From: Candidatus Binatia bacterium
GTDB lineage: Bacteria; Desulfobacterota_B; Binatia; UBA9968
DNA length: 11,099 bases
Direction of reading: 5' to 3'
NCBI GenBank assembly: GCA_025922795.1
Contig: JAICHC010000036.1
Coordinates: forward strand, 1 to 11,099
Below the pieces are notes generated by a model. The model was not told the origin of the DNA, made no database searches, and saw nothing but the letters and a program-made list of their open reading frames with translations. Positions 1-6,746 of this stretch are shown here, piece after piece. Both the position numbers and the translations under genes were made by a program. Position 1 is the stretch's first letter, and every line of letters begins with the position of its first letter.

Positions 1-87
1 CCTTGGCGGGAGTAAAATCCGAATCCGAAGTGTCCATGTGTCCAAGAATTTGCGCAAGCCGCGAAAACTATCAACCATAGTAGTACA

Positions 88-120
88 CGAAGGTCAGAGA
101 GAAGGTTATCTGACCCTTCG
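88..120. promoter_or_regulatory. Imperfect inverted repeat upstream of the molybdoenzyme gene
   Basis: The left arm CGAAGGTCAGA (88-98) pairs with the right arm TCTGACCCTTCG (109-120), with one bulged base and a 10-base loop. The symmetrical core TCAGA-N10-TCTGA would suit a dimeric regulator, and the element ends about 60 bases before the start codon at 183. No run of T follows it, so it is not a typical intrinsic terminator. The rest of 1-182 shows nothing I can name; a gene on the minus strand might begin near 37 or 78 and leave the window, but this cannot be supported. An operator role is inference. Confidence 0.35.
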
Positions 121-182
121 CGTGCCTGAATTGCCGTATCATCGGCCGTCGACAACAATCAGCCTTAAGCGTAATCTAAAGC

Positions 183-2585
183 ATGATGGCAGAAGCCGCT
201 CAATCATTTTCACATAGCGTGCGCGGATTTTGTGCTCTGTGCACGGCGCGCTGCGCTACCATCGCGACAGTTACGGATGGAAGAGTGGTCCGTCTCGAGG
301 TCGATCCCGATCACCCGAACGGTGGTGTTTTCTGTCTCAAGGGCAAAGCTGCGCCCGAGCTGGTGTATCACCCCGATCGGCTCAACTACCCGCTAAAACG
401 CACACGGCCGAAGGGCGATTCCGATCCGGGATGGCAGAGAACCAGTTGGGACGACGCACTCGAGCATATCGCGCGCCGGCTGTGCGAAATCCGCGACCGT
501 TATGGAGCGCGCGCCGTGGCGCTGGCGAAGGGCACGCAGGGCGGCACATCGGTTTCCGACGCCGAGCGCTGGCTGGCGCGCTTCCTCAACCGTTTCGGCA
601 GCCCTAATTGGACTTCGACGACGCACGTCTGCAATTGGCACAAGGATACGGGCTTTAGCTACACATTCGGTGTGGAGATTCCGCTTCCGGACGTCGCGCA
701 CAGCAATGCGTTTTTGCTCTGGGGTCACAACCCGAGCTCCACATCGTTGATCTTGGCGCACGATATCGTCGCGGCGCGAAAACGCGGCATGAAGATCGTC
801 GCAGTCGATCCGCGCCGCGTGGGCATCGCTTCTCAGGCCGACGTGCTGCTGCAAGTCAGGCCGGGCACGGACGGCGCCCTGGCGTTGGCGCTGATCGACG
901 TGGCGATTAAAGAAAAACTTTTCGACGAAAATTTCGTGCGGCAGTGGACCAACGGACCTTTCTTGATTCGACAAGATAGCGGAGCGGCGCTCACGGAAGC
1001 CGATCTGACGGTAAGCGGGTCGCCGGAGCGATTCGTTGCCTGGGACGAGGTCGCGGAGGCTCCGATTATCTATGATTTTTCCGCGGGTGTTTATGAACGT
1101 CACGCCGTCAGCCCCGCACTCGCCGGAGAACGCCGTGTTGTGGCTAGCGACGGCCAAATTATCGATTGTGAGCCCGCGTTTGCGCGCTTGGCGGCGCTCG
1201 CGGCGCGCTATGCTCCGGAAAATTCTTCGGCGATAACCTGGGTGCCTGCCGAAAAAGTTCGGCAGGCGGCGCATCTGCTCGCCGCCCATCGGCCGGTGAG
1301 CATGTTCATGCACAACGGCGTCGGCCAGCATACCAACGCCACACAAACGAGCCGGGCGATTGCGATTTTTTATGCGCTCTTCGGCAATTTCGACCAACCG
1401 GGCGGCAATGTGGTTTTTCCGAAAGCGCCGCTGAATACCGTATCCGGCAAAGAATTTCTGCCGAAAGAAGCGGCGCAGCAAAGAATCGGGCGCGAGCGCA
1501 AACCTCTTGGGCCGCCGGCGAAACCCGGCAATTGCGCGGCCTACGATATTTTCACCGCGGTACTCGAAGGCCGTCCTTACCCGGTGAAGGCGCTGCTGAA
1601 TTTCGGTTCGAACACAATCATGTCGACCGGCGACTCTCAAAGAGCACGGGAAGCCTTTCGCGCCGTTGATTTCGCCGTCGCAGCGGAACTGTTCATGACG
1701 CCGACGGCGGAACTTTGCGACTACGTGCTGCCGGCCACGAGCTTCCTGGAAATGGCTGGCGTCGGCAACGACTTCAGGCATAGAGCGCAGGGAAAACTTC
1801 ATGTGCAATACCGGCCTGAGGTAGTGGCGCCGCTTGCGGAGCGCCGCTCCGACACCTGGATGATATTTGAATTGGCTAAGCGGCTTGGGCTCGGCGATGA
1901 TTTTTGGCAAGGCGATATCCATGCTGCTTACGAATATGAATTGGCACCCGCCGGTGTCACCTTGACAGAGCTCAAGGCATCGCCGGGCGGCATCACGCTA
2001 GCCGCGACGCCGCGCTATCAAAAATATTCCGCAATAAATGACAGCGGCCATCCGCGCGGCTTCAACACACCGGACAAGAAAGTGGAGCTTTATGCGCATG
2101 CCTTCGCGGCGCATGGCTTTGCACCGCTGCCGGAATATGCGGAACCCATGATCAGCCCGGTGACTCGTCCGGACATCGCCGCCGACTATCCGCTGGTGCT
2201 TACCAACGCGAAGTTTACGACCTACATCCACAGCCAATTGCGCGGTTTGCCGAGCCTGCGCAAGGCAGTGCCGCATCCGACGGCGGACATCCATCCAGAG
2301 ACCGCTCGGCACTATGGCATCGAAGACAAAGCATGGATGATTATCGAAAGTCCGCGTGGCGCAATTCGCGCCAAGGCGCGAGTCAGCGACGCGATCGGGC
2401 CGGGCGTGATCTGCTGCCAGCATGGCTGGTGGCAGGAGTGCAAGAATCTCGAGCTGCCCGGCTACGACTCCTACGGCGCCGGATCGGCCAATCCCAGTCT
2501 GCTGATCGGTTCCGATATCGCCGATCCGATCAGCGGCTCGCTGCCGCATCGATCGTTTCTCTGCCGCGTGAAGCCGGCGGAGTGA
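183..2585 (+). CDS. Molybdopterin (Mo/W-bisPGD) enzyme, DMSO reductase family, substrate unknown
   Basis: An 800-residue catalytic subunit of the DMSO reductase family. The N-terminal 4Fe-4S domain has Cys17, Cys20, Cys24 and Cys51, the last within CLKGK. A molybdopterin oxidoreductase core follows. Cys150, in the segment THVCNWHKD, sits where the family supplies the protein ligand to Mo or W. The C-terminal molydopterin-binding barrel (about 668-790) carries IHPETA, IESPRG and the HGWW motif. There is no twin-arginine signal and no membrane segment, so the enzyme should be cytoplasmic. The start is one of two adjacent ATGs (183 or 186), with no clear Shine-Dalgarno. The late pattern (HGWW, then an NPS and ISGS stretch) resembles stand-alone members such as acetylene hydratase and many uncharacterised oxidoreductases. 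No iron-sulfur or membrane-anchor subunit gene is adjacent, which argues against a textbook thiosulfate, polysulfide or formate enzyme. Family is certain; substrate is unknown. Confidence 0.93.
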   Translation: MMAEAAQSFSHSVRGFCALCTARCATIATVTDGRVVRLEVDPDHPNGGVFCLKGKAAPELVYHPDRLNYPLKRTRPKGDSDPGWQRTSWDDALEHIARRLCEIRDRYGARAVALAKGTQGGTSVSDAERWLARFLNRFGSPNWTSTTHVCNWHKDTGFSYTFGVEIPLPDVAHSNAFLLWGHNPSSTSLILAHDIVAARKRGMKIVAVDPRRVGIASQADVLLQVRPGTDGALALALIDVAIKEKLFDENFVRQWTNGPFLIRQDSGAALTEADLTVSGSPERFVAWDEVAEAPIIYDFSAGVYERHAVSPALAGERRVVASDGQIIDCEPAFARLAALAARYAPENSSAITWVPAEKVRQAAHLLAAHRPVSMFMHNGVGQHTNATQTSRAIAIFYALFGNFDQPGGNVVFPKAPLNTVSGKEFLPKEAAQQRIGRERKPLGPPAKPGNCAAYDIFTAVLEGRPYPVKALLNFGSNTIMSTGDSQRAREAFRAVDFAVAAELFMTPTAELCDYVLPATSFLEMAGVGNDFRHRAQGKLHVQYRPEVVAPLAERRSDTWMIFELAKRLGLGDDFWQGDIHAAYEYELAPAGVTLTELKASPGGITLAATPRYQKYSAINDSGHPRGFNTPDKKVELYAHAFAAHGFAPLPEYAEPMISPVTRPDIAADYPLVLTNAKFTTYIHSQLRGLPSLRKAVPHPTADIHPETARHYGIEDKAWMIIESPRGAIRAKARVSDAIGPGVICCQHGWWQECKNLELPGYDSYGAGSANPSLLIGSDIADPISGSLPHRSFLCRVKPAE

Positions 2586-2619
2586 AAACCCCGCGTCCAG
2601 GGGGTGGGGTTTGAAACCC
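2586..2619. repeat. Alternative hairpins between the molybdoenzyme and MFS genes
   Basis: Directly after the TGA stop at 2583-2585, AAACCCC (2586-2592) can pair with GGGGTTT (2606-2612). The same GGGTTT (2607-2612) can instead pair with AAACCC (2614-2619) across a single G. The two stems exclude each other. The second core looks like a degenerate relative of the palindrome at 3972-4000. It may act as a weak terminator or processing site; no T tract follows. The rest of the gap up to 2715 shows no convincing promoter. Confidence 0.35.
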
Positions 2620-2715
2620 GCCTCAATCCTATATCCGGCCAACCGGCGAGGGCGGCAAATTCGCTTTCGATAAAGTGCGTTGATTGCTCCACACGGCACT
2701 GGCATATTCGTCCGT

Positions 2716-3935
2716 ATGAAACTATCGCGGACTTCGATCCTACTTCTCTGTACCGCCGTCGTGACGTTCACGTCGATCGGCATGAGCACTTTTAGTCTGT
2801 TCCTGCCGCCGATCGAAAAAGAGTTCGGCTTGTCGCGCGCGCTGGCGACTCTGCCGTACATGATAGCTATGATCGGCTGGGCGGCGGGCGCCGTCTTGTT
2901 CGGCAAGCTCGCCGACGATTACGGCTCCCGGCCGGTGGTTCTGGCGGGAATTGTTCTCATGGCGGCGGGATTTGTCGGAATGGGCTCGTCGCACAATCTC
3001 TGGCAAATATCACTTTCCTGCGGCGTTTTGGTCGGTATGGCGATGGGCGCGTGCAGCCTGGTCATCATGTCTCTGCTCGTGTCGAAGCATTTCGAGGCGC
3101 GCAACCGCGGCCTGGCCGTGAGCGTGATCCAGACCGCGCCGCCGCTAAGCCCGTTGCTGTTCGCCCCGCTGATTTATCTTTTGATCAAGTCGTATGACTG
3201 GCGTGTAGCTGCAATCGCTTCGGGCGTGCTCCTGGCCGGCGTCGCGCTACCGCTGGCGTGGCTCGGCGCGCGCGACCCGAAAACAACGCTGGCGGCCCGC
3301 GGGCGGCGCATGGCGTGGAGCGCGTGCTTGCCTTATCTACGCAATCGCTCGTTGATGTTGCTTTTTGCCGTGCGCTTTTCCTGCGGCGTGGCGTTTTTCC
3401 AGATCGCACACCTGGTCTCGCTCACGATCAGCAAGGGTTTCGATTCCGCCACGGGCGCCACGGCGGTGAGCGTGTTCGGCGCCGCAGCGGGGGTGTCGGC
3501 GCTGCTGTTCGGCTGGCTTTCCCGATCGCTACGGCCGCGCGCGCATGCTTGGTCTGAGCTATTTGGTGCGCGGCGTCGGCACGTTGACGCTTGCGCTCAA
3601 CCTATCGAGCGAACTTGCTTTCTATGCCGTCGTGGCATTAGCCATCGGGCCAACCTTCGGCACTGTCGCGATCGGCAACGTCATGTTTTTACGAGATCGT
3701 CGGCCCGAGAATGGCGGGAGTGATTCTGGGCTTGAGTTTCATCGTGCACCAGATCGGCTCGGCCGGGGGCCCGATGGTCGCCAGCATTGTCTACGACCAA
3801 ACGGGTAGTTACGACGGCTTTATGATCGTAATGGGATTGATATTGCTGGCATCGGGCCTTGCCCTTTTTGGCGGGACGAACACGGAAGAAAAAATCGCTG
3901 AACCGATCGCGGTCGCCAGTCCTTCGCTATCGTAA
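2716..3935 (+). pseudogene. MFS transporter (monocarboxylate/oxalate-formate-like), broken by two +1 frameshifts
   Basis: A complete 12-helix MFS carrier spread over three frames. The first frame runs from ATG 2716 through the N-terminal half, with the FSLFLPPIEKEFG segment typical of monocarboxylate or oxalate/formate-type carriers, and motif A between helices 2 and 3 (GKLADDYGSR). At CCC 3521-3523 one extra base shifts the frame. Reading on from 3524 restores a second motif A, LSDRYGRARML. At TTTTT 3686-3690 another extra base shifts it again; reading on gives FYEIVGPRMAGVILG and the last helices to TAA 3933-3935. With both bases ignored the product is about 405 residues, normal for the family. 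Without them the first frame ends at 3723 with a scrambled tail. A TTG at 2680 would lengthen the N-terminus, but the peptide starting at ATG 2716 looks like a normal MFS start. The likely substrate is a small organic acid (inference). The breaks may be true decay or sequencing error. Confidence 0.85.
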
Positions 3936-3971
3936 CCATTCACAAAAATCATCGAAAATTGTTGTGCAAGC

Positions 3972-4000
3972 GTAGGGGCAGGTTTTAAACCTGCCCCTAC
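3972..4000. repeat. Perfect 14-bp palindrome, dispersed-repeat-like, between convergent genes
   Basis: GTAGGGGCAGGTTT (3972-3985) is followed by one T and then its exact reverse complement AAACCTGCCCCTAC (3987-4000). A looser outer pairing exists between GCAAGCG (3966-3972) and CGTTTGC (4004-4010). It lies 36 bases past the MFS stop and 12 bases past the stop of the convergent SDR gene, so its hairpin could end transcription from both sides, although no T tract follows. Palindromes of the form GTAGGGGC-N-GCCCCTAC are, as I recall, widespread multicopy elements in environmental bacterial genomes. Copy number cannot be judged here. Confidence 0.75.
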
Positions 4001-4012
4001 AAACGTTTGCGA

Positions 4013-4798
4013 CTAGCTCATCAACCGCCCGCCGGAGACATTGAGCGATTCGCCGGTGGTGTGCGAAGAGTCGCTCGATGCAAGAAAAAGCGCCGCCTTT
4101 GCCACCTCTTCGTGCTTGGCGTACTTGCGCAGCGGGGTAAGTTCCAGGACTTGTTTTTCCAACTGCGAAAATTCCATTCCAAGTCCTTTCGCTCGTTCGG
4201 CGTACATTTCCCGAAGATCGGGTTCGTCCATGCCGCCCGGGCAGATTACATTGGCGCGAATTCCGTAAGGGCCGGCTTCTTTGGCGATCGTTTGCGTCAG
4301 TCCTATGAGGCCCCATTTGGCCGCGCACAGCGAACCGCGCAGCGCCATGCCTTCTCTACCAGCGGTGCCTGCGATGCTCACAATGCTGCCGCTTTTCTGC
4401 TTCATCATCTGCTTCAAAACCGTGCGACAACAGAGAAACACGAGCTTTAAGTTATACAAAAGCACGTCGTCCCATTGCTGGTCACTGATCTCCGTCACAG
4501 GCACCAACGGGCCGCGGAAGCCGGCGCTGTTGACCAGCACGTCGACCTTGCCGAAGCGTCGAACCGTGTCATCGACCAGCGCGTTCACCTGAAGGGGGTC
4601 GCTGCAATCGGCGGCGACGGCGAGCGCCTGCCCACCCTGTTGATGGATCGCTTGAGCAACGCTATCGAGCTGGGGCTTCATCTTTTCCAAGTCCACCAAG
4701 ACGATCTCGGCGCCTTCTTTTGCAAAATAATGCGCTATGGCTTCGCCGATGCCGCGCGCGCCGCCGACAACGATTGCGATTTGACCGCCCAATTTCAT
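4013..4798 (-). CDS. Short-chain dehydrogenase/reductase family protein lacking catalytic Ser and Tyr
   Basis: A 261-residue classical-size SDR. The Rossmann motif GGARGIG is at 12-18, and Asp36 at the end of the second strand suggests NAD(H) over NADP(H). NSAG (90-93) replaces the usual NNAG. The tetrad Asn116 and Lys161 are kept. At the position of the catalytic Tyr of YxxxK there is Leu157 (LCAAK), and the catalytic Ser position, 13 residues earlier, is Gly144 (SIAGTAG). Flanking residues align without gaps (CAAKWGLIGLT is otherwise canonical), so this is not an alignment slip or local frameshift. PGG (about 192-194) and the C-terminal SGG are normal. The gene starts 11 bases after the aldolase stop and has a good Shine-Dalgarno, so it is co-transcribed with the aldolase. 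It may bind a dinucleotide without normal hydride-transfer chemistry, or use another acid/base group. The fold is certain; the reaction is unknown. Confidence 0.9.
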   Translation of the reverse strand: MKLGGQIAIVVGGARGIGEAIAHYFAKEGAEIVLVDLEKMKPQLDSVAQAIHQQGGQALAVAADCSDPLQVNALVDDTVRRFGKVDVLVNSAGFRGPLVPVTEISDQQWDDVLLYNLKLVFLCCRTVLKQMMKQKSGSIVSIAGTAGREGMALRGSLCAAKWGLIGLTQTIAKEAGPYGIRANVICPGGMDEPDLREMYAERAKGLGMEFSQLEKQVLELTPLRKYAKHEEVAKAALFLASSDSSHTTGESLNVSGGRLMS

Positions 4799-4806
4799 GT
4801 TCGTCT

Positions 4807-4811
4807 CTCCT
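4807..4811 (-). promoter_or_regulatory. Ribosome binding site of the SDR gene, overlapping the aldolase stop codon
   Basis: On the minus strand AGGAG lies 8 bases before ATG 4798 and shares two bases with the TAG stop of the aldolase (4812-4810). This fixes the SDR start and suggests translational coupling of the two genes. Confidence 0.75.
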
Positions 4812-5778
4812 ATCCGAGCACGTGCGAATATTTTTCGCGCAGCTTGGCATAGCGCTGCCCGCCTTCGGTTGCCGCCTTGCGGAAATCTTCCGGCATGACG
4901 TTGTACGGCGGTCGGATCGGGCCGGTTTTGCAGTACCCGGAAGCGGCCATTAAAACTTTTTCGAGCTGAATGTTGTAGGAGGCGAAAACCTCTTGAGAGC
5001 CGGTGATGGCGTGATGCGGTTCGTTGGCCCAGGCAATGTCAGCCGCAACGGCTTTCGCTCGCTGCGCGTCGCGCGCCGCCAGAGCGTTCATCAGGGCGAG
5101 CGCTATTTGCGGTCCGACCGAAGGAATCCAGCACGTGGTCTGAGACTCGGGCGAGATCTGCGCGAATTCATACGCGAGGCCTACCGGCGGCACGAAGTTA
5201 ACCCTCCCTTGGGTGGCGTCCACGACTTTTTTTAGGATCGCCTTGCTGGAGAACTTCGCCGACATGACGGTCGGCGCTTTGGCGACAACCGCGCCCCAGA
5301 AGTCGGTCTCAAATTGGAAGCGAAACGCTCGTGCGTTGGCGTAAACCATGATCGGGAAATCCGGGAACGCTTCGGCAACGTCTGCATAGAACTTGACCGC
5401 CATGTCGAGTGTCGCCGGCTGCCACATGGGAATGCCCAGAAGCGTGCCGGTGGCGCCCAGCCCTTTGACGAATTTAATCCGGCGCGCGATTTCATGGCCG
5501 CCGAGCGCTGTCGTGCCGACAAAAGTCGGGATGCGCCCGTGCACGGTCTTCAGCAGGCAATCGACATAAGCTTCGTAATCGCGTTGCGAGGTCGTCGCGC
5601 ATTCGCCCATGGTGCCGAGCGCCATGATGCCGGTGGCGCCATCGCGGACAAGGCTCTCGGTAAGCCGCGCCGTTTCGTCGAGATCGACCGTGTCCGTTGC
5701 ATCCAAACGATCGGCTCCTTCTTTGGCGGGCGTCGGCATGATCGCCAATGCGCCTTTGAGATCCTGAGCGGTAATCAT
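4810..5778 (-). CDS. DapA-superfamily hydratase-aldolase, trans-o-hydroxybenzylidenepyruvate hydratase-aldolase-like
   Basis: A 322-residue class I (Schiff-base) aldolase of the dihydrodipicolinate synthase/N-acetylneuraminate lyase superfamily. GTMGE (55-59) is the substrate-carboxylate loop, Tyr146 in VYAN is the conserved Tyr, and Lys175 in SAKFSS is the Schiff-base lysine. Features outside the core point to the NahE/PhdJ-type subfamily of aromatic degradation: the opening IMPTPAKEGA, TVDLDETAR (30-38), GECATT, GIPMW (115-119), Trp217 and the C-terminal YNIQLEK and RPPYN blocks (268-274, 289-293). Such enzymes hydrate and cleave aryl-substituted 2-oxo-butenoates to an aromatic aldehyde and pyruvate. 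Length matches that subfamily better than DapA (about 290). It is the first gene of a two-gene operon with the SDR and has a strong Shine-Dalgarno. There are no ring-cleavage dioxygenase genes in the window, so the true substrate is open. Superfamily is certain; the subfamily call is likely and rests on remembered homologues. Confidence 0.88.
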   Translation of the reverse strand: MITAQDLKGALAIMPTPAKEGADRLDATDTVDLDETARLTESLVRDGATGIMALGTMGECATTSQRDYEAYVDCLLKTVHGRIPTFVGTTALGGHEIARRIKFVKGLGATGTLLGIPMWQPATLDMAVKFYADVAEAFPDFPIMVYANARAFRFQFETDFWGAVVAKAPTVMSAKFSSKAILKKVVDATQGRVNFVPPVGLAYEFAQISPESQTTCWIPSVGPQIALALMNALAARDAQRAKAVAADIAWANEPHHAITGSQEVFASYNIQLEKVLMAASGYCKTGPIRPPYNVMPEDFRKAATEGGQRYAKLREKYSHVLG

Positions 5779-5782
5779 ATAA

Positions 5783-5790
5783 ACCTCCTT
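5783..5790 (-). promoter_or_regulatory. Strong Shine-Dalgarno of the aldolase gene
   Basis: On the minus strand AAGGAGGT is a full anti-16S match ending 4 bases before ATG 5778. It is the best ribosome binding site in the window and fixes the aldolase start. Confidence 0.8.
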
Positions 5791-5821
5791 GGGTGATGAG
5801 CTGAAAAGTTTCGATGACCGA

Positions 5822-5879
5822 GGGATTGCTGTTCTCTAACACGTGGGTTCAGGGCATGGCAATAACGGATGGCAATCCC
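5822..5879. promoter_or_regulatory. Repeated ATTGCC motifs upstream of the aldolase operon, possible operator
   Basis: In the 138-base gap between SfsA and the aldolase gene, ATGGCAAT occurs at 5856-5863 and again at 5869-5876, a 13-base period. GGGATTGC at 5822-5829 is the exact inverse of GCAATCCC at 5872-5879. The cluster sits 44-101 bases upstream of the aldolase start, a usual place for a regulator. No regulator gene is present in the window, and no good -35/-10 pair was found. The operator role is inference. Confidence 0.3.
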
Positions 5880-5916
5880 GACGTGAAGCGTTTTGCGGTG
5901 ATTTGCCCCGACAAAC

Positions 5917-6612
5917 TCAAAATCTCGTCTCGATCTTTTCGGTCAGCACGATTCCTTGGGGAGTCACGTTCGCTACATAGGGCAATGCCTCGACGCCGGC
6001 TTTGACAGCTCTGCGAAGCCAGCGGCCATACTCTGGGTCGATCTCGTCCGCGGGGCGGAAATAATCGCAGTCGCCGCGCTGGATCACGAAAACCAGGGCG
6101 GCGCGATGACCGCGTCGCTTGAGACGAATCAATTCTTTGAGATGCTTCGTCGCCCGCTCGCTGACCGCATCGGGAAAAGCGGCGGCGCCCTCAAAAGAGA
6201 CGGTGACGTTTTTCACTTCGACATAGCAACGGCCGTGGCTTCCTTCCAAGCAGAGATCGAGCCGGCTATGGGCGCCGACTTTAACTTCCCGGCGGATCGT
6301 CGTGTAACCGCGCAATTCCGCGATATCACCTGCTTCTATCGCTTCGGCGACCAGCCGGTTGGGGTGCAGCGTGTTGATGCCGATCCAGATTCGGTTGACT
6401 TGAATCATCTCCCAAGTGTAGGCGAGCTTGCGGCCTTTATTCGGACTCAACGAAAGATAAACAGCGCTCCCGGGCTCTTTACAACCGAGCATGCTGCCGG
6501 TGTTGGTGCAGTGCGCCGTCACGATTTCGCCGTTGGGCAGGCGCACGTCGGCAAGAAAGCGCTTGTAACGTTGCACGAGCGTGCCCCGAACGAGTCGTGA
6601 CCGGAACAGCAT
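5917..6612 (-). CDS. sfsA: SfsA family protein (PD-(D/E)XK-like fold)
   Basis: A 231-residue protein with the typical SfsA architecture and close to the length of the E. coli protein (234). Visible hallmarks, numbered from the ATG at 6612, are LVQRYKRFLADV near the N-terminus, HCTNTGSM (34-41), NTLHPNRL (80-87), RLD with Asp119, YVEVKNVT with Glu132 and Lys134, and FPDAVSERATKHL (145-157). The Asp119...Glu132-x-Lys134 arrangement is the nuclease-like signature of the fold. The name (sugar fermentation stimulation) comes from an E. coli overexpression phenotype; the family is described as nucleic-acid binding, but its cell role is unsettled. An in-frame GTG at 6618 would add only two residues, and neither start has a clear Shine-Dalgarno. 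It stands alone, 138 bases from the aldolase gene and divergent from the molybdenum hydroxylase gene, with no obvious functional link to either. Confidence 0.95.
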   Translation of the reverse strand: MLFRSRLVRGTLVQRYKRFLADVRLPNGEIVTAHCTNTGSMLGCKEPGSAVYLSLSPNKGRKLAYTWEMIQVNRIWIGINTLHPNRLVAEAIEAGDIAELRGYTTIRREVKVGAHSRLDLCLEGSHGRCYVEVKNVTVSFEGAAAFPDAVSERATKHLKELIRLKRRGHRAALVFVIQRGDCDYFRPADEIDPEYGRWLRRAVKAGVEALPYVANVTPQGIVLTEKIETRF

Positions 6613-6623
6613 GCGCACGGTTA

Positions 6624-6641
6624 TAGCCGAAGATCCGGCTA
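6624..6641. other. Small hairpin in the divergent sfsA / molybdenum hydroxylase intergenic region
   Basis: TAGCCG (6624-6629) and CGGCTA (6636-6641) form a 6-bp perfect stem with a 6-base loop, 12 bases upstream of the SfsA start. It could be an operator half-site pair or a leader hairpin, or chance. No T tract follows. The rest of 6613-6755 shows no convincing promoter. Confidence 0.2.
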
Positions 6642-6746
6642 ATTCCCAATAAAAGGCGAAAGAGGTCTCGCGTCGGGTCGAAACAGAGCGACGGCTTTCT
6701 TGAACTGGCGGAGGCGCTTTGTTAGCTTCGCTTAAAATTGCTGATC

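Noticed and set aside
1..78. Possible minus-strand gene starting at 37 or 78 and leaving the left edge
   Set aside because: Two different frames are open over too few codons, neither has a convincing Shine-Dalgarno, and no family can be recognised.
393..1922. Long antisense open frame (509 codons) inside the molybdoenzyme gene
   Set aside because: It is rich in Arg and His without any domain or motif, and lies fully opposite a gene with clear catalytic motifs; a GC-rich shadow frame.
3521..3690. Programmed ribosomal frameshifting in the MFS gene
   Set aside because: Two separate +1 events would be needed in one transporter gene, with no stop codon at the slip sites or other stimulatory signal; decay or sequencing error is simpler.
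5956..6600. Open frame opposite sfsA (214 codons)
   Set aside because: The minus-strand SfsA signature is continuous and unambiguous; the plus-strand translation has no family features.
6700..6728. Sigma-70-like promoter TTGAAC-N17-TAGCTT before the molybdenum hydroxylase gene
   Set aside because: The -35 is fair and the spacing ideal, but the -10 matches only three of six positions; too weak to annotate.
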